NCBI RefSeq assembly: GCF_031450805.1
Contig: NZ_JARTVY010000001.1
Span: forward strand, 558,001 to 622,000
Direction of reading: 5' to 3'
DNA length: 64,000 bases
Source of the DNA: Caballeronia sp031450805
GTDB lineage: Bacteria > Pseudomonadota > Gammaproteobacteria > Burkholderiales > Burkholderiaceae
The notes under the pieces were generated by a model, which was not told where the DNA came from, ran no database searches, and worked only from the letters and a program-made list of their open reading frames with translations. This document shows, piece after piece, positions 51,227 to 60,414 of this stretch (its first letter is position 1; every line of letters starts with the position of its first letter). The position numbers and the translations under genes were made by a program.

Positions 51227-51565
51227 TTAGAGCGCGTCCGCGCCGGTCTCGCCGGTACGAATGCGAATGACCTGCTCGATTGCGGTCACGAAGATCTTCC
51301 CGTCGCCGATCTTGCCCGTGCGCGCGGCACGCTCGACGGCTTCGATCGCCTGGTCGACGATGTCGTCGGACACGGCCGCCTCGATCTTCACCTTCGGCAG
51401 GAAGTCGACGACGTACTCCGCGCCGCGATACAGCTCCGTGTGCCCTTTCTGACGACCGAAGCCTTTCACCTCGGTCACGGTGATTCCCGAAACGCCGATC
51501 GCCGATAACGCTTCACGCGCTTCGTCCAGCTTGAACGGCTTGATGATTGCGGTAATGAGCTTCAT
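51227..51565 (-). CDS. glnK: PII nitrogen regulatory protein GlnK
   Basis: A trimeric 112-residue signalling protein. MKLITAIIKPFKLDEAREAL opens it. The T-loop GFGRQKGHTELYRGAEYVVDF (in part) holds the uridylylated Tyr51, and GKIGDGKIFV is the B-loop. Coupling to amtB and a sigma-54 site upstream mark it as GlnK rather than GlnB. Confidence 0.94.
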   Translation of the reverse strand: MKLITAIIKPFKLDEAREALSAIGVSGITVTEVKGFGRQKGHTELYRGAEYVVDFLPKVKIEAAVSDDIVDQAIEAVERAARTGKIGDGKIFVTAIEQVIRIRTGETGADAL

Positions 51566-51643
51566 GTATCCCTCGCTGTGGTTTCCTGATCTTTCCGCGT
51601 GCCGTTCGGTGAAAAAGCGTGCAGAAAAGGTCGCGCCATCAAT

Positions 51644-51658
51644 GCAACTCGTATGCCA
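51644..51658 (-). promoter_or_regulatory. Sigma-54 promoter of glnK-amtB
   Basis: On the minus strand TGGCAT-N5-TTGC matches the -24/-12 consensus, with GG and GC 10 bp apart and one base off TGGCAC. It lies 79 bp before the glnK ATG, which fits NtrC control under nitrogen limitation. I could not fix an NtrC box. The remaining gap to 51963 shows no gene. Confidence 0.8.
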
Positions 51659-51963
51659 TGCTAATAACCACGCGGGTTTGCGCAATTCAGCCGCCGAATG
51701 AGGTTTTCCCTCTGCCGAACGGCTAACGCGGCCACCACACGCTGGCGGAGGGGCAGGTTCGTTGCTAGAGTGGTCCCAAGGTCCCGTAAAAAAGGGCAGG
51801 GACGGCGAAAGAGGCCGCGCGCCGGCGCTAAAATCGCGTCGCCTTCGGGATTGCCCCGCCATGTATCGCCGCAACGCAGCGGCGCACCACTTTCGACCAT
51901 TCGAAAGCGCGGGGCACTGACCTAACAATGAATGCACATTATTTGTGCACACAGGGAGAAACG

Positions 51964-52224
51964 ATGAAGCAGCCCAACGACGTATTCAACGACCTTCAGC
52001 AGAAGATGAGCGACCTGTTCAAGAATTCGCCGGCGAAAGACGTCGAAAAAAACATGAAGGCGATGCTCCAGCACGGCTTCTCCCGGCTCGATCTCGTCAC
52101 GCGCGAGGAATTCGATACGCAGACGCAGGTGCTCGTGCGCACGCGCGCGCGTCTGGAGGAACTGGAAAAGCGCGTCGCGCAACTGGAACAGCGGCTGGCA
52201 AGCGGCGGCACGTCGCAGGACTGA
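51964..52224 (+). CDS. ubiK: UbiK/YqiC-family ubiquinone biosynthesis accessory factor
   Basis: An 86-residue protein. The N-terminal amphipathic helix MKQPNDVFNDLQQKMSDLF precedes KAMLQHGFSRLDLVTREEFD and a C-terminal coiled coil (LVRTRARLEELEKRVAQLEQ). It promotes ubiquinone assembly under aerobic conditions in enterobacteria. ATG 51964 has GGGAGA at a proper distance. It runs in the same direction as comM, 95 bp ahead. Confidence 0.9.
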   Translation: MKQPNDVFNDLQQKMSDLFKNSPAKDVEKNMKAMLQHGFSRLDLVTREEFDTQTQVLVRTRARLEELEKRVAQLEQRLASGGTSQD

Positions 52225-52319
52225 CGCGCGCTCCTCATCTCTCGTATCCGGCCGGCGAGCCGTGACGTTCTAGTCTTATTGCGGCGCGGCTTTTCGCTTG
52301 CGCCGATTCGGGTGAAATC

Positions 52320-53858
52320 ATGTCGCTTGCCGTGGTACGCAGCCGCGCGCCCGCGCCTGGGCGCGCGCCGGAAGTCGTCGTCGAAGTCCATCTTGCCAAC
52401 GGGTTGCCGTCGTTCTCTATCGTCGGCCTTCCCGATCTCGAAGTCCGCGAAAGCCGCGAGCGCGTACGCGCCGCGCTTCAGAACTGCGGCTTCGACTTTC
52501 CCGTCAGCCGCATCACCGTCAATCTCGCGCCCGCAGACTTGCCCAAGGAGTCCGGCCGCTTCGACTTGCCCATCGCGCTCGGCATTCTGGCCGCGAGCGG
52601 GCAGATTCCGGCGGAATCGCTGGAGCATCGTGAGTTTGCCGGTGAGTTGTCACTGACAGGCGCGTTGCGGCCGATGCGCGGCGCGTTCGCGATGGTCTGT
52701 GGCGCGGCACGCCAGCATGCCGCGTCCGATGCGCGCGTCCCCGATATCTATCTGCCGCTCGCGAGCGCAGCGGAAGCCGCGCTGGTGCCGGGCATCGACG
52801 TGTACGGCGCCGACGATCTCCGTGCACTGTGCGCTCACCTCAACGGCGTGCCGGATGCGCGCCTCAGTCCGGTGCAGGCCGCAACGCTTTCCGACGCCAA
52901 CGCCGTGACGTCGCCCGATCTCGCGGATGTCATCGGTCATCCCGGTGCGCGGCGTGCTCTCGAAGTCGCGGCGGCGGGCGGGCATCATCTGCTGATGGTC
53001 GGGCCACCCGGCGCCGGGAAGTCGATGCTGGCCGCGCGTCTGCCCGGCCTTCTCCCGCCGATGACCGATGACGAAGCACTCACGTCCGCCGCCATTCTCT
53101 CCGCCAGTTCGATGGGTTTCACGCCCGCGCAGTGGCGACAGCGGCCGTTTCGCGCACCGCATCACTCATCGAGTTCGGTTGCGCTCGTCGGCGGGCGTAA
53201 TCCGCCGCAGCCGGGCGAAATCACGCTCGCCCATCTGGGCGTCCTGTTTCTCGACGAACTGCCCGAATTCGACCGCAAAGTGCTCGAAACGCTGCGCGAA
53301 CCGCTGGAAGCGGGCCGAATCACCATTTCACGGGCGGCGCAGCAGGCCGACTTCCCGGCCGCCTGCCAGCTCGTCGCCGCGATGAATCCCTGCCCGTGCG
53401 GCTGGCGCGGCGACCCGGGCGGCCGTTGCCGATGCTCGCCGGAAATCGCCGCCCGGTATCTGCGCAAGCTGTCGGGGCCGCTGATGGATCGCATCGATAT
53501 TCAGATCGAGTTGCCCGCACTATCGCCTGCGGAGTTGTCGGCACGGACCGCGAAGCGCGGCGAGTCGAGCGCAGTCGTCGCCGCGCGCATCGCCGTGGCG
53601 CGCGAAATTCAATTGCGGCGTCAGGGCAAGACCAATCGCGAGCTAGACGGACGCGAAGCCGATGACGTCTGCCGCCCCGACGCGACGGGCGAGTCGCTGC
53701 TGCGGTCGGCGGGCGAGCGGTTCGGGTGGTCGGCGCGAGCCTATTACCGCGTGCTGAAGGTCGTACGTACGATTGCCGACCTGGCCGGCGCCGACACGCC
53801 CGATGCCGCGCATGTCGCGGAGGCGGTGCAGTACCGGCGCGCCTTGTCGATCGCCTGA
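52320..53858 (+). CDS. comM: ComM/YifB-family Mg-chelatase-like AAA+ ATPase
   Basis: A 512-residue protein. An N-terminal Lon-substrate-like domain starts with VHLANGLPSFSIVGLPDLEV and includes RITVNLAPADLPKESGRFDL. The P-loop GPPGAGKSML is at 228-237, GVLFLDELPEFDRKVLETL is Walker B and a zinc-like CPCGWRGDPGGRCRCSP follows. In Vibrio and others ComM is a branch-migration helicase for integrating taken-up DNA. With comF it is the second natural-transformation gene here. Confidence 0.94.
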   Translation: MSLAVVRSRAPAPGRAPEVVVEVHLANGLPSFSIVGLPDLEVRESRERVRAALQNCGFDFPVSRITVNLAPADLPKESGRFDLPIALGILAASGQIPAESLEHREFAGELSLTGALRPMRGAFAMVCGAARQHAASDARVPDIYLPLASAAEAALVPGIDVYGADDLRALCAHLNGVPDARLSPVQAATLSDANAVTSPDLADVIGHPGARRALEVAAAGGHHLLMVGPPGAGKSMLAARLPGLLPPMTDDEALTSAAILSASSMGFTPAQWRQRPFRAPHHSSSSVALVGGRNPPQPGEITLAHLGVLFLDELPEFDRKVLETLREPLEAGRITISRAAQQADFPAACQLVAAMNPCPCGWRGDPGGRCRCSPEIAARYLRKLSGPLMDRIDIQIELPALSPAELSARTAKRGESSAVVAARIAVAREIQLRRQGKTNRELDGREADDVCRPDATGESLLRSAGERFGWSARAYYRVLKVVRTIADLAGADTPDAAHVAEAVQYRRALSIA

Positions 53859-54209
53859 CGGTGCGGCGAAAGATTGCTTGTCAAGACTTGACTTATGCAC
53901 ACGAAGGCGCTCCGCAGCACCTGATGACCGCGACAAGCCGCCTGCGCACGCCCATTTCACAGACCATTGATTTTATTGAACTAATTAACTTGCCGAGAAG
54001 TAGAGCAAAGTAAGCGCAACCGCATAAGGCGGTCTTTTGATGCGTGTCACACACTCTTTTCCACAAAGTTATCCACAGATATTGTGGATAGTGGAAAAAG
54101 CCCTGACAAATCCGCGTATTACGCGCGGTTGCTCCGACGCAACCTTCACTGCAATGCCCTTTGCATAGTGCCTAGTTAACTCGGCGTTGACTTAATTCGA
54201 GGCATCACT
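53859..54209. other. AT-richer intergenic region with DnaA boxes
   Basis: A 351-bp gap between convergent comM and the lipoprotein gene. It is visibly less GC-rich than its surroundings (for example around 53965-54010) and contains the DnaA-box pair listed separately. I see no gene, terminator or rep/par element in it. Confidence 0.6.
54069..54091. promoter_or_regulatory. Facing pair of DnaA boxes
   Basis: A perfect TTATCCACA (54069-54077), a 5-bp spacer and TGTGGATAG (54083-54091), one base off a perfect inverted copy. TTTTCC and GGAAAA flank the pair on the outside (about 54057-54062 and 54093-54098), giving a larger imperfect dyad. Confidence 0.7.
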
Positions 54210-54800
54210 CTAAAAAAGTTTGAAGGACGTGAAGAACTGGTCGGCCTGCTCTGCCGGCGGAGTCTTGTCCGCGACGATCGCCAGTTGATACACGTGCGCG
54301 CCGCGCGCGACGAAGCGAGCCTGGATGGTCCGCGCCTCCCGCTTCTGGCCGCTCTGGCCGCTTACCCGCATCTCGCTACCCAGCACGCGGCCTCCGGCGG
54401 CGAGCTCGATCTGCGTCGCGCGGGCGTCGGGCCGCGCGTTGACGTTACGTGCGAGGCCCTGCTCCAGGTAATCGAGCGCGGCGCGCTGAAGCGCCGGATC
54501 GGCGCTCGGCAGGACGACCGTGCCGACGGCGAATACGGCGTCATTGGCTTCGGCGGTTTGCATGCGCATGATCATCGGCTGGCCCGCGATTTCGATCTTG
54601 CGTTCGGCCGCGCGCGGCTTGGCCGGCAGCGTCACTTCGTAGCCGTCGTCGTTATTCTGCAGGGTTCGCCAGTCGTAGGACGGCGTGCAAGCGACGAGCG
54701 CGGCGCATGCTAGCGAAGCGCACACTGCTGCAACCGGCGATGAGAGACGTGCGGCAAAACGGCGCATGTTCGCCGCGACGAGGGATGAAACAGACGTCAT
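54210..54800 (-). CDS. Predicted lipoprotein of unknown function
   Basis: A 196-residue protein with a long lipoprotein signal and lipobox LVAC (Cys38 from the first ATG). The mature part begins TPSYDWRTLQNNDDGYEVTLPAKPR, in part, and has a beta-rich pattern with two motifs: FAVGTVVLPSADPALQRAAL and, near the end, ARFVARGAHVYQLAIVAD. I do not recognise a named family. An internal ATG at 54767 is an alternative start. It is divergent from the thioredoxin gene. Confidence 0.75.
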   Translation of the reverse strand: MTSVSSLVAANMRRFAARLSSPVAAVCASLACAALVACTPSYDWRTLQNNDDGYEVTLPAKPRAAERKIEIAGQPMIMRMQTAEANDAVFAVGTVVLPSADPALQRAALDYLEQGLARNVNARPDARATQIELAAGGRVLGSEMRVSGQSGQKREARTIQARFVARGAHVYQLAIVADKTPPAEQADQFFTSFKLF

Positions 54801-54957
54801 ATCGATTGGATGCCCGGAAAAGCATCATTATCGCGCCGCAGCCCGAGGGCCGACCCGGGCGCTGTCACGCTCCAACGCGCGATTGGCGTAAAATGCTTGC
54901 CACGTTTCGTTGCGATTGCGCCCGTCGCGGCGCTCGAGTCCGCAATCCGAGGTTCCC

Positions 54958-55497
54958 ATGTCCCAAACCACCGAAGCCACTTCCGCACGCGCGAAAAGTC
55001 CGCTGCGTTACATCGTGATGGCGCTGGTCGCCGGCGTGATCGCGTGCACCGGCTACTTCGCGTTCGGCGGGCAGCAGCGCGCGCCCGACGCCACCTTCAC
55101 GCTGTTGTCGGGCCAGAAGATTTCGACATCGGGTGACCTGAAAGGCAAGGTCTATCTCGTCAATTTCTGGGCGACGAGTTGCGAGACCTGCATGAAGGAA
55201 ATGCCCGACATGATCAACACGTACAACAAGTTCAAAGGGCGCGGCCTCGAATTCGTCGCGGTGGCGATGAGCTACGACGCCCCGATGTACGTCAGCAATT
55301 ACGCGCAGACGCGCAATCTGCCGTTCAAGGTTGCAATGGACGACGGCAGCGCCGCCAGGCAGTTCGGCAATGTGCAGCTTACGCCGACGACTTTCGTCAT
55401 CGATAAAAACGGCAAGATCCTGAAGCGCTATGTCGGTGAGCCGACGTTCGCGGAACTCGACGCGCTGCTCGACAAAGCGCTCGGCTCGGCAGCATGA
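54958..55497 (+). CDS. TlpA/ResA-like membrane-anchored thioredoxin
   Basis: A 179-residue protein with an N-terminal membrane anchor (about 18-38) and a periplasmic thioredoxin fold. The active site is FWATSCETCMKEMPD, with C-x-x-C CETC. The cis-Pro segment QLTPTTFVIDKNG and GEPTFAELDALLDKAL follow. It probably reduces periplasmic disulfides, for example in cytochrome maturation (inference). I chose ATG 54958 (MSQTTEATS). Confidence 0.9.
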   Translation: MSQTTEATSARAKSPLRYIVMALVAGVIACTGYFAFGGQQRAPDATFTLLSGQKISTSGDLKGKVYLVNFWATSCETCMKEMPDMINTYNKFKGRGLEFVAVAMSYDAPMYVSNYAQTRNLPFKVAMDDGSAARQFGNVQLTPTTFVIDKNGKILKRYVGEPTFAELDALLDKALGSAA

Positions 55498-55498
55498 A

Positions 55499-55529
55499 CA
55501 ACGCCCGCTTCGGCGGGCGTTGTCTTTTT
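55499..55529 (+). terminator. Terminator after the TlpA-like gene
   Basis: CAACGCCCGC (55499-55508) pairs with GCGGGCGTTG (55513-55522) over TTCG, followed by TCTTTTT. It ends at the stop of the convergent dctD. Confidence 0.92.
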
Positions 55530-56868
55530 ATCGTTCGGCATCGCCTTTCACCGCGATTCCGTACCGTTTGATCTTCTCGTAGAGCGTCGCCTTGCCCACT
55601 TGCAGGCGATCCGCCGCCACGGCCACCGCGCCGCCGCACTGCTCCAGCGTTTCGCCGATGACCGCGCGCTCGAACTGCTCGGTGCGCTCCTTCAGCGATT
55701 GCGTCGTCATGTCGGCCGATGCGCCGATATCGTCGATGACGCCGAGCACCATCCGGTCCGCCGCGTTGCGCAGTTCCCGCACGTTGCCGGGCCAGTCGCG
55801 CTGCATCAGTTCGGCGCGCTGACGGTCGGTGATGAGCGGCGCGGGCCGCTCGTAGCGCACGGCGGCATCCAGCAGAAAGTGTTCGAAGAGCGGCACGATG
55901 TCCTCGCGGCGCTCGTTGAGCGGCGGCAGCGTGATCGTCACGACATTCAGCCGGTACAGCAGGTCGCGCCGGAACGTGCCTTGTGCGACGTGTTCGTTCA
56001 TGTCGCCTTTCGCGGCGGCAACCAGTCGCAGATTCGCCCGCACGGGCTGATTCGAGCCGAGCCGCTCCAGCACGCCATCCTGAAGCACGCGCAGCAGTTT
56101 CACTTGCAGCGAGAGCGGCATGCTTTCGATTTCATCGAGAAACAGCGTGCCGCCCGACGCATGCTCGAGCTTGCCGATGCGCCGTTTCTGCGCGCCGGTG
56201 AACGCGCCCGCTTCGAAGCCGAACATCTCCGATTCGAACATCGGCTCCGGCAGTGCGCCGCAATTCACCGCGATGAACGGCTTGTCGCGACGCGGCGACA
56301 GATCGTGCAGGCTGCGCGCGATCAGCTCCTTGCCGGCGCCGGTATCGCCGTTGATGAGCACGGACGCATCCGTCGGCGCGACATTCGCGATCAGCCGGCG
56401 CACCTGCTCAATTGCGGGACTGCGCCCGATGATGCGCGGCGCCACGCTGCTTTGCTCCGCCAGTTCGCGACGCAACGCCTGATTCTCGAGCACGAGCTTG
56501 CGGCGCTCCAGCGCGCGCCGCACCGCTTCCACGAGCCGCTCCGACGCGAACGGCTTTTCGATGAAGTCGTACGCGCCGTCGCGCATCGCCTGAACGGCCA
56601 TGGAAATATCGCCGTGACCGGTGACGAGCAACACCGGCACCTCGGGCGCGCGCTCGCGGCACTGCGCGAGCAGATCGAGGCCGCTTGCGCCGGGCAGCCG
56701 GATATCGCTGACGATGACGCCGGGAAAATTCGCGTCGATAGCGCGCGCCGCCGATTCGACGCTCCCGTGGCCCGTCACCTCGAAGCCCGCGAGTTGCAGG
56801 CTCTGTACGCTCGCGCGCCGCACGAGTTCGTCGTCTTCGATGAAGATCACCTGCAAGCCGGTGGTCAT
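55528..56868 (-). CDS. dctD: Sigma-54-dependent response regulator DctD
   Basis: The activator of C4-dicarboxylate transport, 446 residues. The receiver domain has phospho-Asp55 (VIVSDIRLPG). The AAA+ domain has Walker A GDTGAGKE at 174-181 and the sigma-54-contacting GAFTGA at 221-226. A Fis-type helix-turn-helix closes the protein (AVAADRLQVGKATLYEKIKR). I chose ATG 56868 (MTTGLQVIF). It lies 22 bp after dctB. Confidence 0.95.
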   Translation of the reverse strand: MTTGLQVIFIEDDELVRRASVQSLQLAGFEVTGHGSVESAARAIDANFPGVIVSDIRLPGASGLDLLAQCRERAPEVPVLLVTGHGDISMAVQAMRDGAYDFIEKPFASERLVEAVRRALERRKLVLENQALRRELAEQSSVAPRIIGRSPAIEQVRRLIANVAPTDASVLINGDTGAGKELIARSLHDLSPRRDKPFIAVNCGALPEPMFESEMFGFEAGAFTGAQKRRIGKLEHASGGTLFLDEIESMPLSLQVKLLRVLQDGVLERLGSNQPVRANLRLVAAAKGDMNEHVAQGTFRRDLLYRLNVVTITLPPLNERREDIVPLFEHFLLDAAVRYERPAPLITDRQRAELMQRDWPGNVRELRNAADRMVLGVIDDIGASADMTTQSLKERTEQFERAVIGETLEQCGGAVAVAADRLQVGKATLYEKIKRYGIAVKGDAER

Positions 56869-56890
56869 TGTCTTGCCTCGATTCAGTTTG

Positions 56891-58792
56891 CTATGCACGA
56901 CGCAGCGTCAATACGAATTCTGCGCCGTGCGAACGATCCGCGTCGGCCTGCGTGCCGCCTTCCGGTCCATCCGCGACGATCGGCGCGATCACGTTCCGGG
57001 CGACGAGCGTGCCGCCGTAATCCCGCGCGATCGCCGATGAAATCGCGAGTCCGAGACCCAGTCCGTGGCCCGTTTCCTTCGTCGTGAAGAACGGTTCGAA
57101 CAAATGCGGCAGCGCATCGGCGGGAATGCCGGGGCCGTTGTCACGCACGACGATCGCGACGGCGTCCGGCCGCGCGTCGATGTCGACGACGATGCGCGGC
57201 GCATCGCAGGAAGCGACGGCGTCGAGCGCATTGCCGATCAGGTTGATGAACACCTGCTCCAGCCGCAAATCCTCGCAGCGCACGTGGATAGGCGCGGCGT
57301 TGCCTTCGAGTTCCGGGGCGAGGTCGATCGCGACGTTCTTCAGGCGCGGTCCGAGCATCGCGAACACGTTTCTCAGCGCGCGGGCCACGTCGGTGCGCGC
57401 GTTCTTCGGCCGCGCCTTCGCCACGAAGAGCTTCAACTGGTTCGTGATCTTGCCCATGCGCTCGGTCAGCGCGGCAATCGCTTCCAGGTTCTCCCGCGCC
57501 GCCGCCTGATCGCCGCGGTCGATCAGCACGCGCGTGTTGTCGGAGAAACTGCGCAGCGCCGCGAGCGGCTGATTGAGTTCATGCGTGATTCCGGCGGCCA
57601 TCTGGCCGAGCGCGGCGAGCTTGCTGGCCTGAATGAGCTCGTCGTGGGCGGCGCGCAAATCCTGCTCCGCGCGCGTGCGCTCGTTCACTTCCTTCGTCAG
57701 TTGCGCGTTCGCCTGCGACAAATCCGCCGTGCGCTCCGCGACGCGCTGATTCAGCTCCGCATACGCCGTCTGCAGCATCTCGCGGCTGCGGATCATCTCG
57801 CCCACGCGCGCGCGGCGCATCCGCCAGTAGAACGCGAGCAAGCAGAGCGACAAAAAGACGAGCGCGGTCACGACGACCGCCGTCTGCGCCGCGCTCTCGA
57901 CGGGATCGAGGGGCGCCATCGTGATTAATTGCCAGTCGGGTTCGCCGATCGAGCGGCGCGTCGCCAGAAAACTGAGCGCGTTCAGCCCGCCGCCGACGCG
58001 CACGATCTGCGCGCCGCCTTCGAGCGTCTCGACGATGGACATCGGCAGCGGCGTGATCGGTTGCTGCGCGTACTGGCGCGTCGAATAAACCGACGCCTCC
58101 ACGCTCTGCGGCAGCGGCCGCACCGTGTGATATTTCCACGACGGCACGGACGACAGAAAGATCACGCCGTGATCGTCGGTGACGAGCAGCGGTTCGGACG
58201 CGTCCGCGCCTTGCAGCCATTCGAGGTTGAGCTTGACGACGGCCACGCCGATGAGTTCATGCGAGCCTTCCCGATAAACCGGCTGCGAAATGTAGTAGCC
58301 CGGTTCGAGCGAAATGGTGCCGAGTCCGAAGAATCGTCCGACGCCGCCCTTCAGGGCATCGACGAAATACGGCCGGAAGTGATATTCGACGCCGACGAAG
58401 CTGTCCGGCCCCTGCCAGTTGCTCGCCGCGACGCAAAAGCCGTTGGCGCGGATGAGATAGGTCGCGGTCGCGTGCGAGCGGCGATTGAGGTCTTCGAGAT
58501 AGCGATTCGCGCGATCGACGTTGCGCGCATCGGGCGCGGCCAGCACGTCCTGCACGAACGGGTGGCGCGAAAGAAGATAGGGAAGATATTCGTAGCGGTC
58601 GAGCGTGCTCTTGAGCGTGCTCGTCGTGCGATCGACGCGCGCGGCCGCATTGCGCCGCAACTCGTCGATGCCGCGCTGCCACGCAACATGCCACGTCAGC
58701 GCACAGCACGCCGTGAGCAGCGCGATCAGCGCGAAGATCACGAAGATGCGGCGCGTCACTTGAGCAGATTCCCGCGAGTGAGAATCCGTCAT
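56891..58792 (-). CDS. dctB: C4-dicarboxylate sensor kinase DctB
   Basis: A membrane histidine kinase of 633 residues. Two membrane helices (about 16-38 and 303-324) flank a large periplasmic tandem-PAS sensor, with WQGPDSFVGVEYHFRPYF and GYYISQPVYREG as in DctB. A cytoplasmic coiled coil (about 335-395), phospho-His404 in GITHELNQPLAAL and the ATPase boxes NLIGNALDAV, DNGPGIP and GHGLGLGLAIS follow. It lies 105 bp after dctA in the same direction. Confidence 0.94.
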   Translation of the reverse strand: MTDSHSRESAQVTRRIFVIFALIALLTACCALTWHVAWQRGIDELRRNAAARVDRTTSTLKSTLDRYEYLPYLLSRHPFVQDVLAAPDARNVDRANRYLEDLNRRSHATATYLIRANGFCVAASNWQGPDSFVGVEYHFRPYFVDALKGGVGRFFGLGTISLEPGYYISQPVYREGSHELIGVAVVKLNLEWLQGADASEPLLVTDDHGVIFLSSVPSWKYHTVRPLPQSVEASVYSTRQYAQQPITPLPMSIVETLEGGAQIVRVGGGLNALSFLATRRSIGEPDWQLITMAPLDPVESAAQTAVVVTALVFLSLCLLAFYWRMRRARVGEMIRSREMLQTAYAELNQRVAERTADLSQANAQLTKEVNERTRAEQDLRAAHDELIQASKLAALGQMAAGITHELNQPLAALRSFSDNTRVLIDRGDQAAARENLEAIAALTERMGKITNQLKLFVAKARPKNARTDVARALRNVFAMLGPRLKNVAIDLAPELEGNAAPIHVRCEDLRLEQVFINLIGNALDAVASCDAPRIVVDIDARPDAVAIVVRDNGPGIPADALPHLFEPFFTTKETGHGLGLGLAISSAIARDYGGTLVARNVIAPIVADGPEGGTQADADRSHGAEFVLTLRRA

Positions 58793-58897
58793 TGTGGCAT
58801 ACGCGTTTTCCGGGTACGCCGACCCTGAGGCGCGCGGCGAAGCATCCGCCGATCGGTGCTTCGCCGCGCGTTGCATGGCTTGAATGGTGCGGACGGC

Positions 58898-60178
58898 TTA
58901 GACGGTTTCCGCTTCGGTGTCGTCGGCGCCGTGACTCAGCGCGGCACGCAGCTTGTTGCGATCGAGCTCGCGCTCCCACGCCGACACCACCACCGTCGCC
59001 ACGCCGTTGCCGACGATATTCGTCAGCGCGCGGCATTCGCTCATGAAGCGGTCGATGCCGAGAATCAGCACCATGCCCGACAGCGGAATGGTCGGCACCA
59101 CGGCCAGCGTCGCCGCCAGCGTGATGAAGCCCGCGCCCGTCACGCCGCTTGCGCCCTTGGAAGTCAGCATCGTCACCGCGAGCAGCGTCAACTGCTGGCC
59201 CCAGGTGAGGTCCGTATTCGTCGCCTGCGCGATGAACAGCACGGCCATCGTCATGTAGATGTTCGTGCCGTCGAGATTGAACGAATAGCCGGTCGGCACG
59301 ACGAGACCCACGACCGAACGCGAGCAGCCGAGTTTTTCGAGCTTGAGCATCAGTTGCGGCAGCGCGGCTTCGGAAGAACTCGTGCCGAGCACGATCAGCA
59401 TCTCTTCCTTGATGTACGCGATGAACTTCAGCACCGAGAAGCCGACCATCCGCGCGATGGCGCCGAGCACCACGACGACGAACACGATCGACGTCAGATA
59501 GAACGTGCCGATGAGCTTGAGCATCGGCACGAGCGAGCCGATGCCGTACTTGCCGATGGTGAACGCCATCGCGCCGAACGCGCCGATCGGGGCGAGCTTC
59601 GTGATGATGCCGACCATGCCGAACAGCACGCCCGACAGGCCTTCGATGAACGTCGTCACGACCTTGCCGCGCTCGCCGAGATGCGCGAGCACCGCGCCGA
59701 ACAGCAGCGCGATCAGCAGGATCTGCAGGATTTCGCCTTGCGAGAACGCCGACACGAGCGTGTCCGGGATGATGTGCATGAAGAAGTCGACCGTGCTCTG
59801 GCCGTGCGCCTTGGCGGCGTAGGTATCGATCGCCTTGTGGTCGAGCGTGGCGGGATCGACGTTGAAGCCGACGCCCGGCTTCAGCACGTGCGTCGCGATG
59901 AGGCCGAGCACCAGTGCGAACGTCGACACGACTTCGAAGTACAGCAGGGCCTTGCCGCCTACGCGCCCGACCTTCTTCATGTCTTCCATCCCGGCGATGC
60001 CGGTGACGACGGTACAGAAGATGATCGGTCCGATGACCATCTTGATGAGCTTGATGAAGCCGTCGCCGAGCGGCTTCATGTCGGTGGCGAGGGTGGGATA
60101 GAAATGCCCGAGTGCGATGCCGATGGCGATGGCGGCGAGCACCTGCACGTACAGGACTTTATAGAAAGGTTTCTTCAC
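58898..60178 (-). CDS. dctA: C4-dicarboxylate transporter DctA
   Basis: A proton-coupled symporter for succinate, fumarate and malate, 426 residues. It starts KKPFYKVLYVQVLAAIAIGI and contains the family segments FFMHIIPDTLVSAF, GTSSSEAALPQLMLKLE and PTGYSFNLDGTNIYMTMAVL. I chose GTG 60178 because relatives align from there; a TTG at 60193 is the alternative. A sigma-54 site lies about 220 bp upstream and dctB/dctD follow. Confidence 0.95.
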   Translation of the reverse strand: MKKPFYKVLYVQVLAAIAIGIALGHFYPTLATDMKPLGDGFIKLIKMVIGPIIFCTVVTGIAGMEDMKKVGRVGGKALLYFEVVSTFALVLGLIATHVLKPGVGFNVDPATLDHKAIDTYAAKAHGQSTVDFFMHIIPDTLVSAFSQGEILQILLIALLFGAVLAHLGERGKVVTTFIEGLSGVLFGMVGIITKLAPIGAFGAMAFTIGKYGIGSLVPMLKLIGTFYLTSIVFVVVVLGAIARMVGFSVLKFIAYIKEEMLIVLGTSSSEAALPQLMLKLEKLGCSRSVVGLVVPTGYSFNLDGTNIYMTMAVLFIAQATNTDLTWGQQLTLLAVTMLTSKGASGVTGAGFITLAATLAVVPTIPLSGMVLILGIDRFMSECRALTNIVGNGVATVVVSAWERELDRNKLRAALSHGADDTEAETV

Positions 60179-60399
60179 GATGGTTCCAGACAAGATCAGG
60201 CAGTTGGCAAAAGAGCGCCAGCGGCGAGCCGCGAAGAGCGGGCAAAGCGTCGTTGCGCGGGGAGCCGCGCACGTCGGATCGCGTCGCGTAAGCGAGAGCC
60301 GCTACGTCGACGGATTCAGGGACGGCTGGATGCGAAAGGGGTCATCGGCGTGTCTCCTTGACTTTTATGGGCGGCTTCGCGGGCCGTACCGTCTCTATT
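60179..60399 (-). other. Long leader of dctA
   Basis: About 210 nt lie between the expected sigma-54 start point (near 60388) and the dctA start. I see no short gene or named RNA element in it. Confidence 0.45.
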
Positions 60400-60414
60400 G
60401 CAAGGGCGATGCCA
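60400..60414 (-). promoter_or_regulatory. Sigma-54 promoter of dctA
   Basis: On the minus strand TGGCAT-N5-TTGCA fits the -24/-12 consensus with correct 10-bp spacing between GG and GC. A palindrome TTTCCGGAAA at 60485-60494 lies about 100 bp upstream of the expected start, where an enhancer-bound DctD could sit. Confidence 0.8.

Noticed and set aside
49532..51508. A 658-codon frame antisense to amtB and glnK
   Set aside because: Shadow frame of a GC-rich coding strand; crosses a terminator and two genes.
60207..60220. A second sigma-54-like word close to the dctA start
   Set aside because: GG and GC are only 9 bp apart, one short of the required spacing; the site at 60400-60414 is correct.
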